A stretch of DNA of 64,000 bases, taken from contig NZ_JAHESF010000013.1 of NCBI RefSeq assembly GCF_018598225.1, positions 62,001 to 126,000 of the forward strand, in the 5' to 3' direction. The number at the start of each line of letters is the position of its first letter. Position 1 is the first letter of the stretch. Below are positions 8,116 through 17,765 of this stretch, one piece after another. Made by a program: the position numbers and the translations under genes. Origin of the DNA: Chryseosolibacter histidinae. Lineage in GTDB: Bacteria; Bacteroidota; Bacteroidia; Cytophagales; Cyclobacteriaceae. The notes under the pieces were generated by a model that was given only the letters and a program-made list of their open reading frames with translations, was not told the DNA's origin and searched no databases.

Positions 8116-9782
8116 CTAGCACCCAAAATCTCCTCTATGGGTAACCGCTGAAACACCATATCAGCCTGACTACTTTCATAGAGGATACCAATCGTCCGCT
8201 CATCCACGGAAGTGAGGCACGAATATCCTCTGCTCTTCAACTCGTCCAGCAACACCTGATATTGTTGAGGCCACGTTTTGCCATCATCGAGACTTGCTTT
8301 GATGGTCATGTGATCGCGTGCTGTTTTCGAGTCAGGATTAGAGAACACGAGCACACTTTTTTTACCCTTGCCGGGGATGTCGTGCCGGTGTATCGAGCCC
8401 ATACACGTAGGCTCACGCAAGGCGCTGAAAGAAGTGGGGTGGCGGGTCCATGTTTCACCCAGATCGTAGGTCACGGCAACGGCACGGCCATTGGTAGCAG
8501 ACGTATCGGTCCGGTTCCGGTTGGCGCGCATGTTGAGCATGATGGCGCCATCGCTCAGCTCAACGGCCATGTTCTCGGTTGTGCTTTCGGCGGAAGCGCG
8601 GTTGCTGGTCTTCCATGTTTTGCCCCCGTCTTTGCTGTAGGTAATATTGGAGAACGAGCCACCATTCTCATCGCGGCCCTGTGTCGGGAATACCAATGTT
8701 CCATCGCGCAATGTGATGCCATGGCCTGGTGCGGGAGCCCACAACCACCACGATTCTTTTTTACACATTTTGGTGAGGTTCACAGGTTCGCTCCAGGTTT
8801 TGCCATCGTCCGTGCTCTTTACCAGCAGGAACTGCGAGGTCTGCTTCACGTCGAATCCTGGCTGCGAGCCTTTGTTGCGCCACTGGTGGTTCCAGTCCTT
8901 GCTCTCGTCATTGAGCCCTTCTATCCATTTTCCGTCTTCGTTGATCACGCCATACATCCACAAACCAGCGATGTAGATGGTGCCTGAATTCCGGTCAACA
9001 AGAATGCAGGCATCCGACACACCGTTGAATTTTTCTCCGAGGCCACCCCACTGTTTCATGTCGATAGCGATGCGCATCGGCTCCCAGGTGTTGCCACCAT
9101 CGGTGCTGCGGCTTACGCCAATATCGATGTTACCCTGAAGGTCACGTGCGCTTTCGCGGCGCACATCGTAAATGGCCAGCAACGTACCCTTGTTGGTGGT
9201 GGTGAGCCCCGGGATGCGGTAAGTATGCACACCGTCGTCGTTGTGCTTCCGCACGGCCACGCCAATTCGCTGTCTGAAGTTGCTCTTCTTTTTGAAAACG
9301 ATCTCACTTCCCGACCGAAGCGAGATCTTCCGGCATGATGCGGCCACAAAGTTCTGAAGCCCCGCGTTGTCGCTCAGCTCGTACGAAAGCCAGAAAAAGT
9401 TGTCGCCAGGCTGAAGCTGATGCTCAAGCGGGAAAACGATCTTCTTTTCAGCTTTGTCCAATTCAGCGAGGGGCGCGGTGTCCGGAGACTTGTCCAGCCA
9501 CTTCTCATCACCGTCGCTGCCAGCGTAGAAGAGGCGCACCTTTTTAATGTCTTTGAGCTGTGTGGTACCTTCGGCACTGAACTCCAGTGCTGTCAATGGG
9601 TCAGAAGACCCATTGACATTAACCCTAACCTGGAACACCGGGTTGTTCTTCTTATACTTCAATACCGGTACCTGAAGTTGCCGTTCGGTGACCGTTATTT
9701 TTTTTTCTACCGGCCTGAAGCTGATGAAAGCGAAGAGGCCAGCGAGAAGCACAAGCAGAACAAAACCACGTTTCATATTCAT
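8097..9782 (-). CDS. Exo-alpha-sialidase, GH33 family, with N-terminal beta domain
   Basis: Releases terminal sialic acid from glycans. The 561-residue product has an N-terminal export helix (FVLLVLLAGLFAFISF) without a lipobox cysteine, so it is periplasmic or secreted. Residues ~30-165 form a beta-rich domain found in front of some Bacteroidota sialidases. The six-bladed catalytic domain follows: the arginine motif YRIPGL (~residue 187), four Asp boxes (STDGGNTW, STDDGKTW, SKDGGKTW, SLDDGKTW), an acidic ENMAVELSDG segment, and late GILYE, where the nucleophile tyrosine is expected. The C-terminus is written by a heptamer repeat array. Neighbours are a PKD/LamG lipoprotein upstream and the lyase downstream. 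Confidence 0.92.
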   Translation of the reverse strand: MNMKRGFVLLVLLAGLFAFISFRPVEKKITVTERQLQVPVLKYKKNNPVFQVRVNVNGSSDPLTALEFSAEGTTQLKDIKKVRLFYAGSDGDEKWLDKSPDTAPLAELDKAEKKIVFPLEHQLQPGDNFFWLSYELSDNAGLQNFVAASCRKISLRSGSEIVFKKKSNFRQRIGVAVRKHNDDGVHTYRIPGLTTTNKGTLLAIYDVRRESARDLQGNIDIGVSRSTDGGNTWEPMRIAIDMKQWGGLGEKFNGVSDACILVDRNSGTIYIAGLWMYGVINEDGKWIEGLNDESKDWNHQWRNKGSQPGFDVKQTSQFLLVKSTDDGKTWSEPVNLTKMCKKESWWLWAPAPGHGITLRDGTLVFPTQGRDENGGSFSNITYSKDGGKTWKTSNRASAESTTENMAVELSDGAIMLNMRANRNRTDTSATNGRAVAVTYDLGETWTRHPTSFSALREPTCMGSIHRHDIPGKGKKSVLVFSNPDSKTARDHMTIKASLDDGKTWPQQYQVLLDELKSRGYSCLTSVDERTIGILYESSQADMVFQRLPIEEILGARVRSKE

Positions 9783-9820
9783 ACCGATCTTTTATCCGGT
9801 GAAACCATCATTTAAATTTA

Positions 9821-11326
9821 TCAAAGATTGAACAAAGCGGTGATCTCTGCCGGTGTCAATGCTTTTTTGTAGACGATCAGGTCGTCGATGAGGCCACTGT
9901 ACTGGTTGCTGTAACCTGTAGTGGTTTCCTGCATGCCTACTTTGAAGTTACCTTCGTTGGAAACCACCTTCAAGCCGTTTGTGGAAGCCCTTGTTCCGGC
10001 CTGCACACCATCGATGAATATCGTGGTATTCAAACCATCGCGAACACACACCACATGGTGCCATACACCATCATGGATCTTGGCGCTTGCTGCAGTAAGG
10101 TTCAGCGTTGATCCGCCGGCTACATCTTCCGTTGCAAACGCTGTGAGGTTGGTTGCTGTGCCCAGGATCCGCATCCAGGTCTGGTTATCGCCAGTGCCCT
10201 TGCCACCACTCTCCTGCCACACCATCGCCCTGACGGCAACGCTCGTTTTCACCCAGCACGATACACTGTAATTGCCACTTCCAAAATTGAATGCATCGTG
10301 GTTTGGAACAAAAAATCCGCCTGTAGCATTGAACACCGCTGCGTTACTGGCTACCGACTTCCTGTCCATATCCGTGAATGCGATGGTGCCTACTGTTGTG
10401 GTCGTCACCTTTGACGGCCCTGCGTCGTTGATGCTGCCGTGGAAAGGGAAGAATGCCGTAAGGTCTCCACCGGGCACCACCAGCACGTAGCTCTCCTTCT
10501 CGATGGTAGAAGACCTGATCGGGTTGTAGGCCACCAGCTTTACTTTATAACGTCCCGGCGTGTTGTAGGTAATGGACGGATTCTGTGCTGTTGAAGAAGA
10601 CGGCGTGCCACCATCGAAGGTCCACGTCCATGACTCCGCGCGGCCTATCGATTCATCCGTAAAGCTAACGGAACCACCTGTATACGTCGCCGCAAGATCG
10701 CTTCTGAACCCGGCCACTACGGCATTGGGATCGATCACTGTGATATAATTTTCCTTCGTCTTCTCCCCTGAATACTCGGGATTGGACGCCTTGAGCTTAA
10801 CAGTATACGTGCCCAATTCTGTAAAGGTCATGGATGGATTCTGATTCGAAGAGGTCAGCACCGTTCCGGCTGCCGACTTAAACTCCCACTGCCATGTTTT
10901 AGGTATTCCCGTACTCTTATCCGTAAATACCACAGGCTCTCCCTGTTTCACAACGGTATTCTCAACACTGAAGTCAGCGGTGATCTCGTTATATCCTACC
11001 GTAATGTACGACTCTTTCGTCTGAACAGAAGTGCCGCTCTTGTTGGCGAGCTCCAGTGTCACTGCATAGGTTCCGGGAACAGTGTACACTACAGTCGGCC
11101 CTGAAAGACCCGACGTCGATGGCTCTGCACCTTCGAATGTCCATTTCCACGATGAAGCCTGACCGAGGGATATATCGGTAAAGGTCACGCTCTGACCCGC
11201 ACGGATCGACTCGGCTGATGCTTCAAAATCGGCTTTCAACGGTTTTTCATCTTCATCGTCGCATGACATGAGACACACCGCCGCGATCCAGAAAAGGGAG
11301 AGAAGTGTTGGTTTGATATTTTTCAT
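9821..11326 (-). CDS. PKD and LamG-domain surface lipoprotein
   Basis: A 501-residue lipoprotein, probably cell-surface, with lipobox CLMSC near residue 22 followed by an acidic DDEDEK stretch, the export signal typical of Bacteroidota surface lipoproteins. Three PKD domains occupy roughly residues 32-110, 115-195 and 200-285; each repeats a W-W-F and PGTY/TYTVKL core. Residues ~290-500 form a concanavalin-like LamG domain, with SCWVKT, WHHVVCVRDG and IDDLIVYKKALT motifs. It is inferred to bind the target glycan beside SusD, in the position a SusE/F-like protein holds in other loci. It is encoded between the two sialidases with ~20-40 base gaps, so it is in the same transcript. Confidence 0.88.
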   Translation of the reverse strand: MKNIKPTLLSLFWIAAVCLMSCDDEDEKPLKADFEASAESIRAGQSVTFTDISLGQASSWKWTFEGAEPSTSGLSGPTVVYTVPGTYAVTLELANKSGTSVQTKESYITVGYNEITADFSVENTVVKQGEPVVFTDKSTGIPKTWQWEFKSAAGTVLTSSNQNPSMTFTELGTYTVKLKASNPEYSGEKTKENYITVIDPNAVVAGFRSDLAATYTGGSVSFTDESIGRAESWTWTFDGGTPSSSTAQNPSITYNTPGRYKVKLVAYNPIRSSTIEKESYVLVVPGGDLTAFFPFHGSINDAGPSKVTTTTVGTIAFTDMDRKSVASNAAVFNATGGFFVPNHDAFNFGSGNYSVSCWVKTSVAVRAMVWQESGGKGTGDNQTWMRILGTATNLTAFATEDVAGGSTLNLTAASAKIHDGVWHHVVCVRDGLNTTIFIDGVQAGTRASTNGLKVVSNEGNFKVGMQETTTGYSNQYSGLIDDLIVYKKALTPAEITALFNL

Positions 11327-11346
11327 AACACAGTTATTCTAATTTC

Positions 11347-12537
11347 TTACATAAAATCTGAAATGTTCACTATTCGGTAAGCGATGCCATCCCAATACTT
11401 GCTGGTGCCGGCCTCATACAGGATACCGACCTGGGTATTGGACAACATCACGATGTCTGAGTAACCGGAAAGCCCGGTATACACGCTGTACTGTTTCGTC
11501 CACGACGCGCCGTCATCCTGGCTCATTTTGATGGTCATGTTCGTGCGTGTAGTAGCCGCAGCGTTGGAGAAGAACAGGGTGTGCTTGTTGTCGATGATGG
11601 CCGACAGCAGGCTTGCCTGGCAGACCGGATCCACAAGTCCGTAGGCCGTAGCCACAGGCGCCCAGGTGATGCCGGCATCCGTGCTCCGCGATACCAGGCG
11701 CAGGTTATTGTTTCCACTGACGCGCATGTTCAGCATGAGCTTTCCGTCAGAGAGCTCCGCCACGGTGCTTTCGTTGGGATTGAGGCTATGCTGCGGTGTA
11801 ACGCCGCCGAGCTTCCAGGTCACGCCTGCATCGTCGGAGTAGATCACGTGTGAGTAACCTCTTCCGCCGGCCGACTTCAGCTCGATATTGTCGCAGGGAA
11901 TCACAAGCCGTCCTGCATGTGCGCCCTTCGTAAGCTGGATGCCATGGCAAGGGCCCGTAGCATACCAGCCCCAGGTGGCCAGCTTCACCGAGGATGTGAT
12001 CTCCTTCGGGGTCGCCCAGGTAACACCATCGTCTTCGGAGCCCGTATAAAATACGCGGCGGGTATCGGTGCTCGTTCCGGCGTTGATCGTTCCGATATCG
12101 TCGGCACCGAAGTTCCAGGTCATGAGCAGGTGGATCTTGCCGGTGGCCTGATCGACAACCGGTGCAGGATTGCCGCAGGTGTTTTTGCCATCGCTCCAGA
12201 CCACGCTCAGCTTGCTCCACGTTTTGCCGTCGTCAGAAGAACGTTTTACCACCAGGTCGATGTCGTCTTCGTCCGAGCAGTTGGTCTTGCGTCCTTCGGC
12301 AAAAGCCAGCAACGTTCCTGCCCTGGTCTTGATAATGGCCGGGATACGGAAACAGCTATATCCTTCCGAGTTCACGGCATAGATGTGCGTGAACGCTGTA
12401 TTGGATGGAGGCTCTTCTGTTTCATCCGGGTCAGGCTTGGGATTTACGGGATCATCATCTCCGCCACAGGAAAGCAGGAAGATGACCGCCGGCAGCAGTA
12501 ATAAATTTCTGTACAACGTAGCAGCTATTCTTTTCAT
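11347..12537 (-). CDS. Sialidase lipoprotein, GH33 family
   Basis: Second sialidase of the locus, shorter than its neighbour. From the ATG at 12537 it has 396 residues, with signal helix and lipobox FLLSC followed by GGDDD, so it is probably anchored on the cell surface. It carries the arginine motif FRIPAI, Asp boxes SSDDGKTW, SEDDGVTW, SDDAGVTW, STDAGITW and SQDDGASW, the NESTVAELSDGKLMLNMR segment and terminal GILYEAG. A longer in-frame start at 12606 overlaps the susD stop and is disfavoured. Being surface-tethered and lacking the extra N-terminal domain, it likely makes the first cut on host or environmental sialoglycans. Specific linkage preference cannot be seen. Confidence 0.9.
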   Translation of the reverse strand: MKRIAATLYRNLLLLPAVIFLLSCGGDDDPVNPKPDPDETEEPPSNTAFTHIYAVNSEGYSCFRIPAIIKTRAGTLLAFAEGRKTNCSDEDDIDLVVKRSSDDGKTWSKLSVVWSDGKNTCGNPAPVVDQATGKIHLLMTWNFGADDIGTINAGTSTDTRRVFYTGSEDDGVTWATPKEITSSVKLATWGWYATGPCHGIQLTKGAHAGRLVIPCDNIELKSAGGRGYSHVIYSDDAGVTWKLGGVTPQHSLNPNESTVAELSDGKLMLNMRVSGNNNLRLVSRSTDAGITWAPVATAYGLVDPVCQASLLSAIIDNKHTLFFSNAAATTRTNMTIKMSQDDGASWTKQYSVYTGLSGYSDIVMLSNTQVGILYEAGTSKYWDGIAYRIVNISDFM

Positions 12538-12577
12538 ACGCACTTTTCGGTTAACAGCGTCCGGTTCTTTTCTGAGG

Positions 12578-14014
12578 TTATTGCTGATAACCCGTTGTTT
12601 GTTCAAGGTTACCGTTGATGGCGATCTGGGTTTTCGGGATCGGGAAGAACAGCGGGATGTTCTTTCCGTTCAGGTTAGGCACCTCGTTGTAAGCGTTGAT
12701 GGTGCCGCCATAGTGGAACCTCACCAGGTCGGGCCAGCGTTTCAGCTCGAACCACAGCTCCCTGAAACGTTCATCCAGGATCGCCTTCTCTACAGACTGT
12801 TTGTCCGTTGCGCCTGTATAGTTGCCGGTGCCTGCCCTGACCCGCACTTTGTCAAGCTCCGTCACGGCTTCGGTAGGGCGGTTCAGCGCTGCAAGGGCTT
12901 CGGCACGGAACAGGATCAGCTCCGCCGCTCGGTAGATCACAATGTCGTCTTCCCAGTAACGGTCATCTGTATAAACCGTCCCCCTGAACTTGTTGTCGAA
13001 GACGCCGATCACATTGTTGCTGGCATCCACGGCTGTGATCATGGAAGCTGCTTTCCGCACATCGTTGGCGGCAAACATGCCCAGCGCTTTCGGGCTCGGA
13101 GAATACACGCTCCGGGCACCGTTCTTGGAATACGGCACGGAAGCTTTGTTGCTCGCATTGTTCACGAAGATATCCCGGGCTTTCAACCGGCTGCCATACT
13201 GGTCAGACTTCTCGTTGCGGAGGAAATAAAGGGAGAAAATAATCTCGGCATTTTTCTTCTTGTCAGTGGCATGGATCTCGGCAAAGTTCTGCAGGAGCGA
13301 AACACCCGATGCCAACGCCTGGTCTACAGCCGCGATGACTGCCTGCAGGTCCTCATTCGAACCTTGCAGCACTTTGTACTTCCACAACAGCGCATCTGCC
13401 TTGAGGCTCAGCGCTGTGGGCACCGAAGCCTGGTTCTTATTCACAAATCCTGATTCAGGGAAGGATGCAAGCGATTGCTCGATATCGTTAAGGATCAGGT
13501 TCATCACTTCTGTTGCAGGCGCACGCGACGGTAGTTTTCGGTCACCGCTTTCGGTAGGTTCCAGCACGATCGGCACATCACCCCAGATGCGCACCATGAG
13601 GAAGTATGTGTAAGCCCGCAGGAAGTAAGCCTGCGCGATAGACCTCCTGATCTTCTCGCTGTTGCCGATGCCCGGCGCGTATTTGATCACGAGGTTGCAA
13701 TGGTGCACGATGTAGTAGAAGTCCTGCCAGTCAGGCGCATTCGATTCAGTCAAATTCTGCGCCCAGGCTACGGATACAGATCCTTCGAGCCCTGCAACGA
13801 AGGCGTCACCACGGTCTTCGAGGAAGTACGTTTGATTCATGAGGTTCCGGAATACGAAGTAGATACCCGTGACGTATCCTGTCACATCGCCCTCTCCCTT
13901 CCAATAGCTGGCGTTCGTGATGTCTGACACCGGCGCGATCTCAAGCGTGTCTTTGCACCCGAAGGGCAGCATCAGACAACCGATGAGCGTACATATTGTT
14001 ATGACCTTCTTCAT
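12578..14014 (-). CDS. SusD/RagB-family glycan-binding lipoprotein
   Basis: Outer-membrane lipoprotein that captures glycan at the cell surface and forms a lid on the SusC transporter. It has 478 residues and a lipobox at FGC (~residue 20) followed by the usual KDTLEIAP start of mature SusD proteins. TPR-like helices include AYFLRAYTYFLMVRIWGDVP and RAAELILFRAEALAALNR, and the family C-terminal signature reads ILDERFRELWFELKRWPDLVRF, ending in FPIPKTQI. It begins 12 bases after susC. Sialidase neighbours suggest sialylated oligosaccharides as ligand, which is inference. Confidence 0.95.
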   Translation of the reverse strand: MKKVITICTLIGCLMLPFGCKDTLEIAPVSDITNASYWKGEGDVTGYVTGIYFVFRNLMNQTYFLEDRGDAFVAGLEGSVSVAWAQNLTESNAPDWQDFYYIVHHCNLVIKYAPGIGNSEKIRRSIAQAYFLRAYTYFLMVRIWGDVPIVLEPTESGDRKLPSRAPATEVMNLILNDIEQSLASFPESGFVNKNQASVPTALSLKADALLWKYKVLQGSNEDLQAVIAAVDQALASGVSLLQNFAEIHATDKKKNAEIIFSLYFLRNEKSDQYGSRLKARDIFVNNASNKASVPYSKNGARSVYSPSPKALGMFAANDVRKAASMITAVDASNNVIGVFDNKFRGTVYTDDRYWEDDIVIYRAAELILFRAEALAALNRPTEAVTELDKVRVRAGTGNYTGATDKQSVEKAILDERFRELWFELKRWPDLVRFHYGGTINAYNEVPNLNGKNIPLFFPIPKTQIAINGNLEQTTGYQQ

Positions 14015-14026
14015 GTGTTGTTCTAA

Positions 14027-17000
14027 TTAAAGGGTGATTTTGAAACCAAAGTTGAATTGTCGTGGACGGGGATAAGAGCCCTGGTCGGCACCGGTGTAGA
14101 CCTCCGGCATCAGGCCATCGTATTTTGTGATGTAGCCGATGTTATACACACCGCCGTAAACATCCACTGCCTGCAGCCTGGCCTTTTGTGTCAGCGAACG
14201 CGGCAAAGTGTAGTTCAGCGAGACTTCGCGGAAGGCGAGGAAATCACCTTTTGAGAAGTAGAGTGAATTGTTGGTGGAATATCCGCTGCTGGTGCCCAGG
14301 CCGTTGGTTGCGCGCAAGTGGTTGCGGTATCCGTAGTCGGCATCGCTCTGCACCGTGTACTTGGGAATGCTGGCAATGTCTCCCTGCTCTTTCCACACTT
14401 TGTCGCTCAGTACATCTTTCAACGTCATGTTGTTGTTACGCGCGCTGGCCAGTGAACGGCCGCGGAACGAGTTATCGATCACGTGGCCGATGGCGTAGTC
14501 CGCCACCACCCGCAGCGAAAGCCCCTTGTACCGGAAAGTGTTCACAATACCGCCTGTTTTATCAGGACGGATATATCCCATGAACACCATGTCCTCCACG
14601 TCGATCCTGCCATTGCCATCTACATCCTGCCAAATGGCATCTCCGCCTTTTTTTACCCGGCCATTGGCGTATACGTCGTAAGGAGCATCTGCCGCATCGG
14701 CATCCGTAGCATAAACACCGATCATATTGAAGGCCCAGCGTCCGCCATAACGTTCACCTTCTGCCAACCCTCCTACTTTCTTATAAGATTGTGTTGCAGG
14801 GTCATATATCGTGTTGCCACCGATCCGGTTCTTATCTTCGCCGTTGGTTGGCAGTTTTACCACGGTAGACCGGTTGAAGGCAAACGTAAAGTTTACGTCC
14901 CATGAAAAGTCAGTGCGCTCAATAACGTTGGCCGCGAGCTCAACTTCGAAGCCCCTGCTCCTCAAGGTTCCATAATTGCTCTTGATGGAATTGAAACCTG
15001 ATGTGGCATCGACCGGCAGGTCAAAGATCCTGTCACTGGTCAGCTTGTTATAGTAGTCCAGCAACAGTGTGACCTTATTATCGAACAAGCCGATGTCAAC
15101 ACCTGCGTCAAACGATGTTGTGGTCTCCCATACGAGGTTGCTGTTGGCCATGGTGGTATTCAGGATACCGATCTGACCCATGTAGTTCAGCGGAAAATCC
15201 GTACCCCCTACGTTGAGCACACTGCTGTAACGACCTTGTGTATCGTAGATCGACAGCTCGTTGTTACCGGTCTGTCCCCAGCTGGTGCGCAGCTTGAAGG
15301 TTGAAACGCGGCGACTCATAGGCTCCCAGAAGTCCTCGCTGTGAATGTTCCAGCCGGCAGATACGCCGGGAAATGTTCCCCATTTATGCGAGGGCGTGAA
15401 CTTCGATGATCCGTCACGGCGCAAGCTTGCCGAAAGCAGGTACTTCTTGTCGTAGTCGTAATTGACGCGTCCGAAAAAGCTCATGATGGCATCCGAGCTT
15501 TCCGTAGACGAGATCTTCTGCGTAGCGGCTGCCGTGGCGTTCAGTGTGGGAACGTTATCCGTCGCTGCTCCGTATCCGCTGCCGTTCAGGTTATAGGTGT
15601 AGTTGTTGATGTAACTGAAACCCAGTACTGCATTGATGCCATGCGCATTGAAATTTTTGTCGTAGTTCAGCACGGCATCTGCCTGGCCCTGGCGGATGTA
15701 CTCATGTTCGGCAGAAGCATTCCGGTTGATGTTCACTTCGTTGTAGGCTTCAAAACGGTTCTGAATTCCTTCCGTGGTGAACCAGTAAACAGCGGGTTTG
15801 AAGCTGAGCTCGGGCAGAATGTCCCAGGTGAGTCCGGCGTTCAAAGTATTGCGGAACACCCTGTTGTCGTTGTATTTGTCACGGTAGTAGATCTCATGGT
15901 TCCGGTTGCGGAAAGAGGTCACGCCTTCACCCGGCGCCGGTGTGCCATCTTCATAGGTGAGGCGGTAGGTAAAGGGCATGGTCACAGACCGGCTCAGCAC
16001 GTTCTGATAATTGCTGAGTCCATTGGAGTTCCTGTACTGGAAGCTTGCGTCTGCATTGACCTTCACTTTGTCGCTTAGCCTGTACGTAGTGTTCAGCAGG
16101 AAGCTGTAGTTCTTATACCAGGTACCGGCCACGATGCCGTCCTGGTTAAGGTGACCCAAGCTGGCATAGTAAGTAGCTTTCTCCGTGCCACCGCTGATGC
16201 TCAGGTCGTATTCCTGGCGGTGCGCGGTCTGGAAGGTGACATCCTGGTAATTGGTTTCCTTGAAGATCAGCTTCTTGCCGGTGACGGGGTCGGTCATGGT
16301 CTCCCATCCCTGGTTATCGATGAGGTCGGTAACATATTCCTGGCCGTAGTTCTGAATATAGGTATCGAGGAATTCGAGTGTATTGCGGCTGTTGCGCGGA
16401 TTACCCGTAGACATACCGTAGGTTCCACCCGTCAGGTACAGGTTGGGGTTGGTGGTGTTGTAGTTCATGATGTTCCGGCGGCTCACTTCGATGTATTCAC
16501 GCGCGCTGGTAAAATCGTAGGTCTTGCCCTGCTTTTCGATGCCTGACGTGTGTTTGAAAGTGATCACCGGCCTGGTGCTGATCTTGCCTGATTTTGTCTT
16601 GACGATGATAACACCGTTTGCCGCCCTTGCTCCATAGATAGCTGTTGAAGCAGCGTCTTTCAATACCTGGATCGATTCGATGTCATCGGGGTTGAGATCG
16701 CTGATGTTGCGCATAACACCCACCACACCGTTCACGATGATAAGGGGGCTGTCGCCTTCGGGTGACGTGGAAGCACCGCCGCGAATGAAGATCTGCGGGT
16801 TGGCGCCGGGTTGTCCGTCAGAGATCTGCAGTGACACACCGGCAACCTTGCCCTGTAACTGTACGAGGGGGTTGGCGCTCGGCGCATTCCGGAACTCCTT
16901 CTCATCAACTTTCGATACCGCGGTGGTCATGGTGGCGCGCGATTGCTCACCGTAACCGATCACCACCACTTCGTCGAGTGAAGTGATGTTGGGTGACAGA

Positions 17001-17299
17001 ACAACATCCACGGTAGTGCGGTTGTCGATCGATACTTCCGTGTCGGTGAATCCGATAAAAGAAAAGATCAGCACGCCGTTCGGGTCCTGCACTTTGAGTG
17101 AATAACGTCCTTCGGCGTCGGTGATCGTTCCCTGCGAGGTTCCTTTCAGCAGGATGCTCACACCAGGCAACGATTCGTTCGTCTCCGAATCGGTCACCCG
17201 GCCTTGCACCACCAGATCCGTGGCCTGGCCATAGCCCGCATAGCACTGCAGCAGCAACAGGGCTGCTAAAATGGCTTTTTGGTAAAAACTTCTCATCAT
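14027..17299 (-). CDS. SusC/RagA-family TonB-dependent receptor
   Basis: Outer-membrane beta-barrel importer of the sialoglycan locus, 1090 residues. It has a signal peptide ending YAGYGQ, a carboxypeptidase-regulatory-like domain (residues ~27-105), a TonB-box region SLDEVVVIGYGEQ, a plug domain with the SusC-type NPLVQLQGKVAGV and IRGGAS motifs, and a barrel ending in PRQFNFGFKITL. It is the first gene of the minus-strand operon. A perfect palindrome (TTATGTAGTACATAA) lies 37 bases upstream of its ATG and is the probable binding site of the GntR regulator encoded next door. Confidence 0.96.
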   Translation of the reverse strand: MMRSFYQKAILAALLLLQCYAGYGQATDLVVQGRVTDSETNESLPGVSILLKGTSQGTITDAEGRYSLKVQDPNGVLIFSFIGFTDTEVSIDNRTTVDVVLSPNITSLDEVVVIGYGEQSRATMTTAVSKVDEKEFRNAPSANPLVQLQGKVAGVSLQISDGQPGANPQIFIRGGASTSPEGDSPLIIVNGVVGVMRNISDLNPDDIESIQVLKDAASTAIYGARAANGVIIVKTKSGKISTRPVITFKHTSGIEKQGKTYDFTSAREYIEVSRRNIMNYNTTNPNLYLTGGTYGMSTGNPRNSRNTLEFLDTYIQNYGQEYVTDLIDNQGWETMTDPVTGKKLIFKETNYQDVTFQTAHRQEYDLSISGGTEKATYYASLGHLNQDGIVAGTWYKNYSFLLNTTYRLSDKVKVNADASFQYRNSNGLSNYQNVLSRSVTMPFTYRLTYEDGTPAPGEGVTSFRNRNHEIYYRDKYNDNRVFRNTLNAGLTWDILPELSFKPAVYWFTTEGIQNRFEAYNEVNINRNASAEHEYIRQGQADAVLNYDKNFNAHGINAVLGFSYINNYTYNLNGSGYGAATDNVPTLNATAAATQKISSTESSDAIMSFFGRVNYDYDKKYLLSASLRRDGSSKFTPSHKWGTFPGVSAGWNIHSEDFWEPMSRRVSTFKLRTSWGQTGNNELSIYDTQGRYSSVLNVGGTDFPLNYMGQIGILNTTMANSNLVWETTTSFDAGVDIGLFDNKVTLLLDYYNKLTSDRIFDLPVDATSGFNSIKSNYGTLRSRGFEVELAANVIERTDFSWDVNFTFAFNRSTVVKLPTNGEDKNRIGGNTIYDPATQSYKKVGGLAEGERYGGRWAFNMIGVYATDADAADAPYDVYANGRVKKGGDAIWQDVDGNGRIDVEDMVFMGYIRPDKTGGIVNTFRYKGLSLRVVADYAIGHVIDNSFRGRSLASARNNNMTLKDVLSDKVWKEQGDIASIPKYTVQSDADYGYRNHLRATNGLGTSSGYSTNNSLYFSKGDFLAFREVSLNYTLPRSLTQKARLQAVDVYGGVYNIGYITKYDGLMPEVYTGADQGSYPRPRQFNFGFKITL

Positions 17300-17336
17300 A
17301 AGGGTAAAGGTTGACGGTTATATTGTTCTATGGTAC

Positions 17337-17351
17337 TTATGTAGTACATAA
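17337..17351. promoter_or_regulatory. Putative GntR operator, site 1
   Basis: TTATGTAGTACATAA, two perfect 7-base inverted arms around one central base, with the GTnnnAC core typical of FadR-subfamily operators. It lies 37 bases upstream of the susC start. Two further copies flank the regulator and sulfatase starts. Confidence 0.75.
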
Positions 17352-17765
17352 TATTTAATGTAATGATAGAAGCCCCTGTTCATAAATCCAAACGATTCCG
17401 GAAAAATTTAAAACGATTGCGGTGAAGTGGAGGGGCGGCTTTGGAACGCAGAAATGCAGAAATTAAGGGGATTTAAGGGATTTTGTCCGCTATATCCTAC
17501 GGAGACCGTTGTCCTGAGCGATGAGTGTGGATGGACTGTGGGAGCGAAGGACCCTCCTGTCGTTTACTGCGTACTTAGTTCGTGCATCTGCCTTGTTGTA
17601 AGCATTTCGTTTCAAGGGGATTCTTCACTCCCTCAGCCAACCGCGCATGCCTCATTCAGAATGACGGATATAACACGATCCAGCACAACGAAATCTGAAT
17701 GTAAGGAGCACTATTGTCAACTGCCCCCGATGCCAATCGGGGATTTGTCAACTGCCAATTGATTC
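17352..17765. repeat. Intergenic stretch with decayed repeats and a hairpin
   Basis: No convincing gene. About 17505-17670 contains degraded pieces of the GATCCTTCGCTC/CTCAGGAT repeat type (GAGCGAAGGACC, CCTCATTCAGAATGACGG). At 17714-17756 two identical 12-base words TTGTCAACTGCC flank a hairpin with CCCCGAT/ATCGGGG arms (17725-17742). This is just downstream of the regulator stop and could serve as its terminator, though no U-tract follows on the minus strand. Confidence 0.55.

Noticed and set aside
12383-13453. A 356-codon open frame on the plus strand
   Set aside because: It lies entirely antisense to a clear SusD gene and the start of the sialidase gene, and the translation has no recognisable domain and low-complexity composition. 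It is a GC-driven shadow frame.
17427-17762. A 111-codon plus-strand frame in the gap upstream of susC
   Set aside because: It is made from decayed intergenic repeats and has no domain, signal peptide or neighbour to support it.
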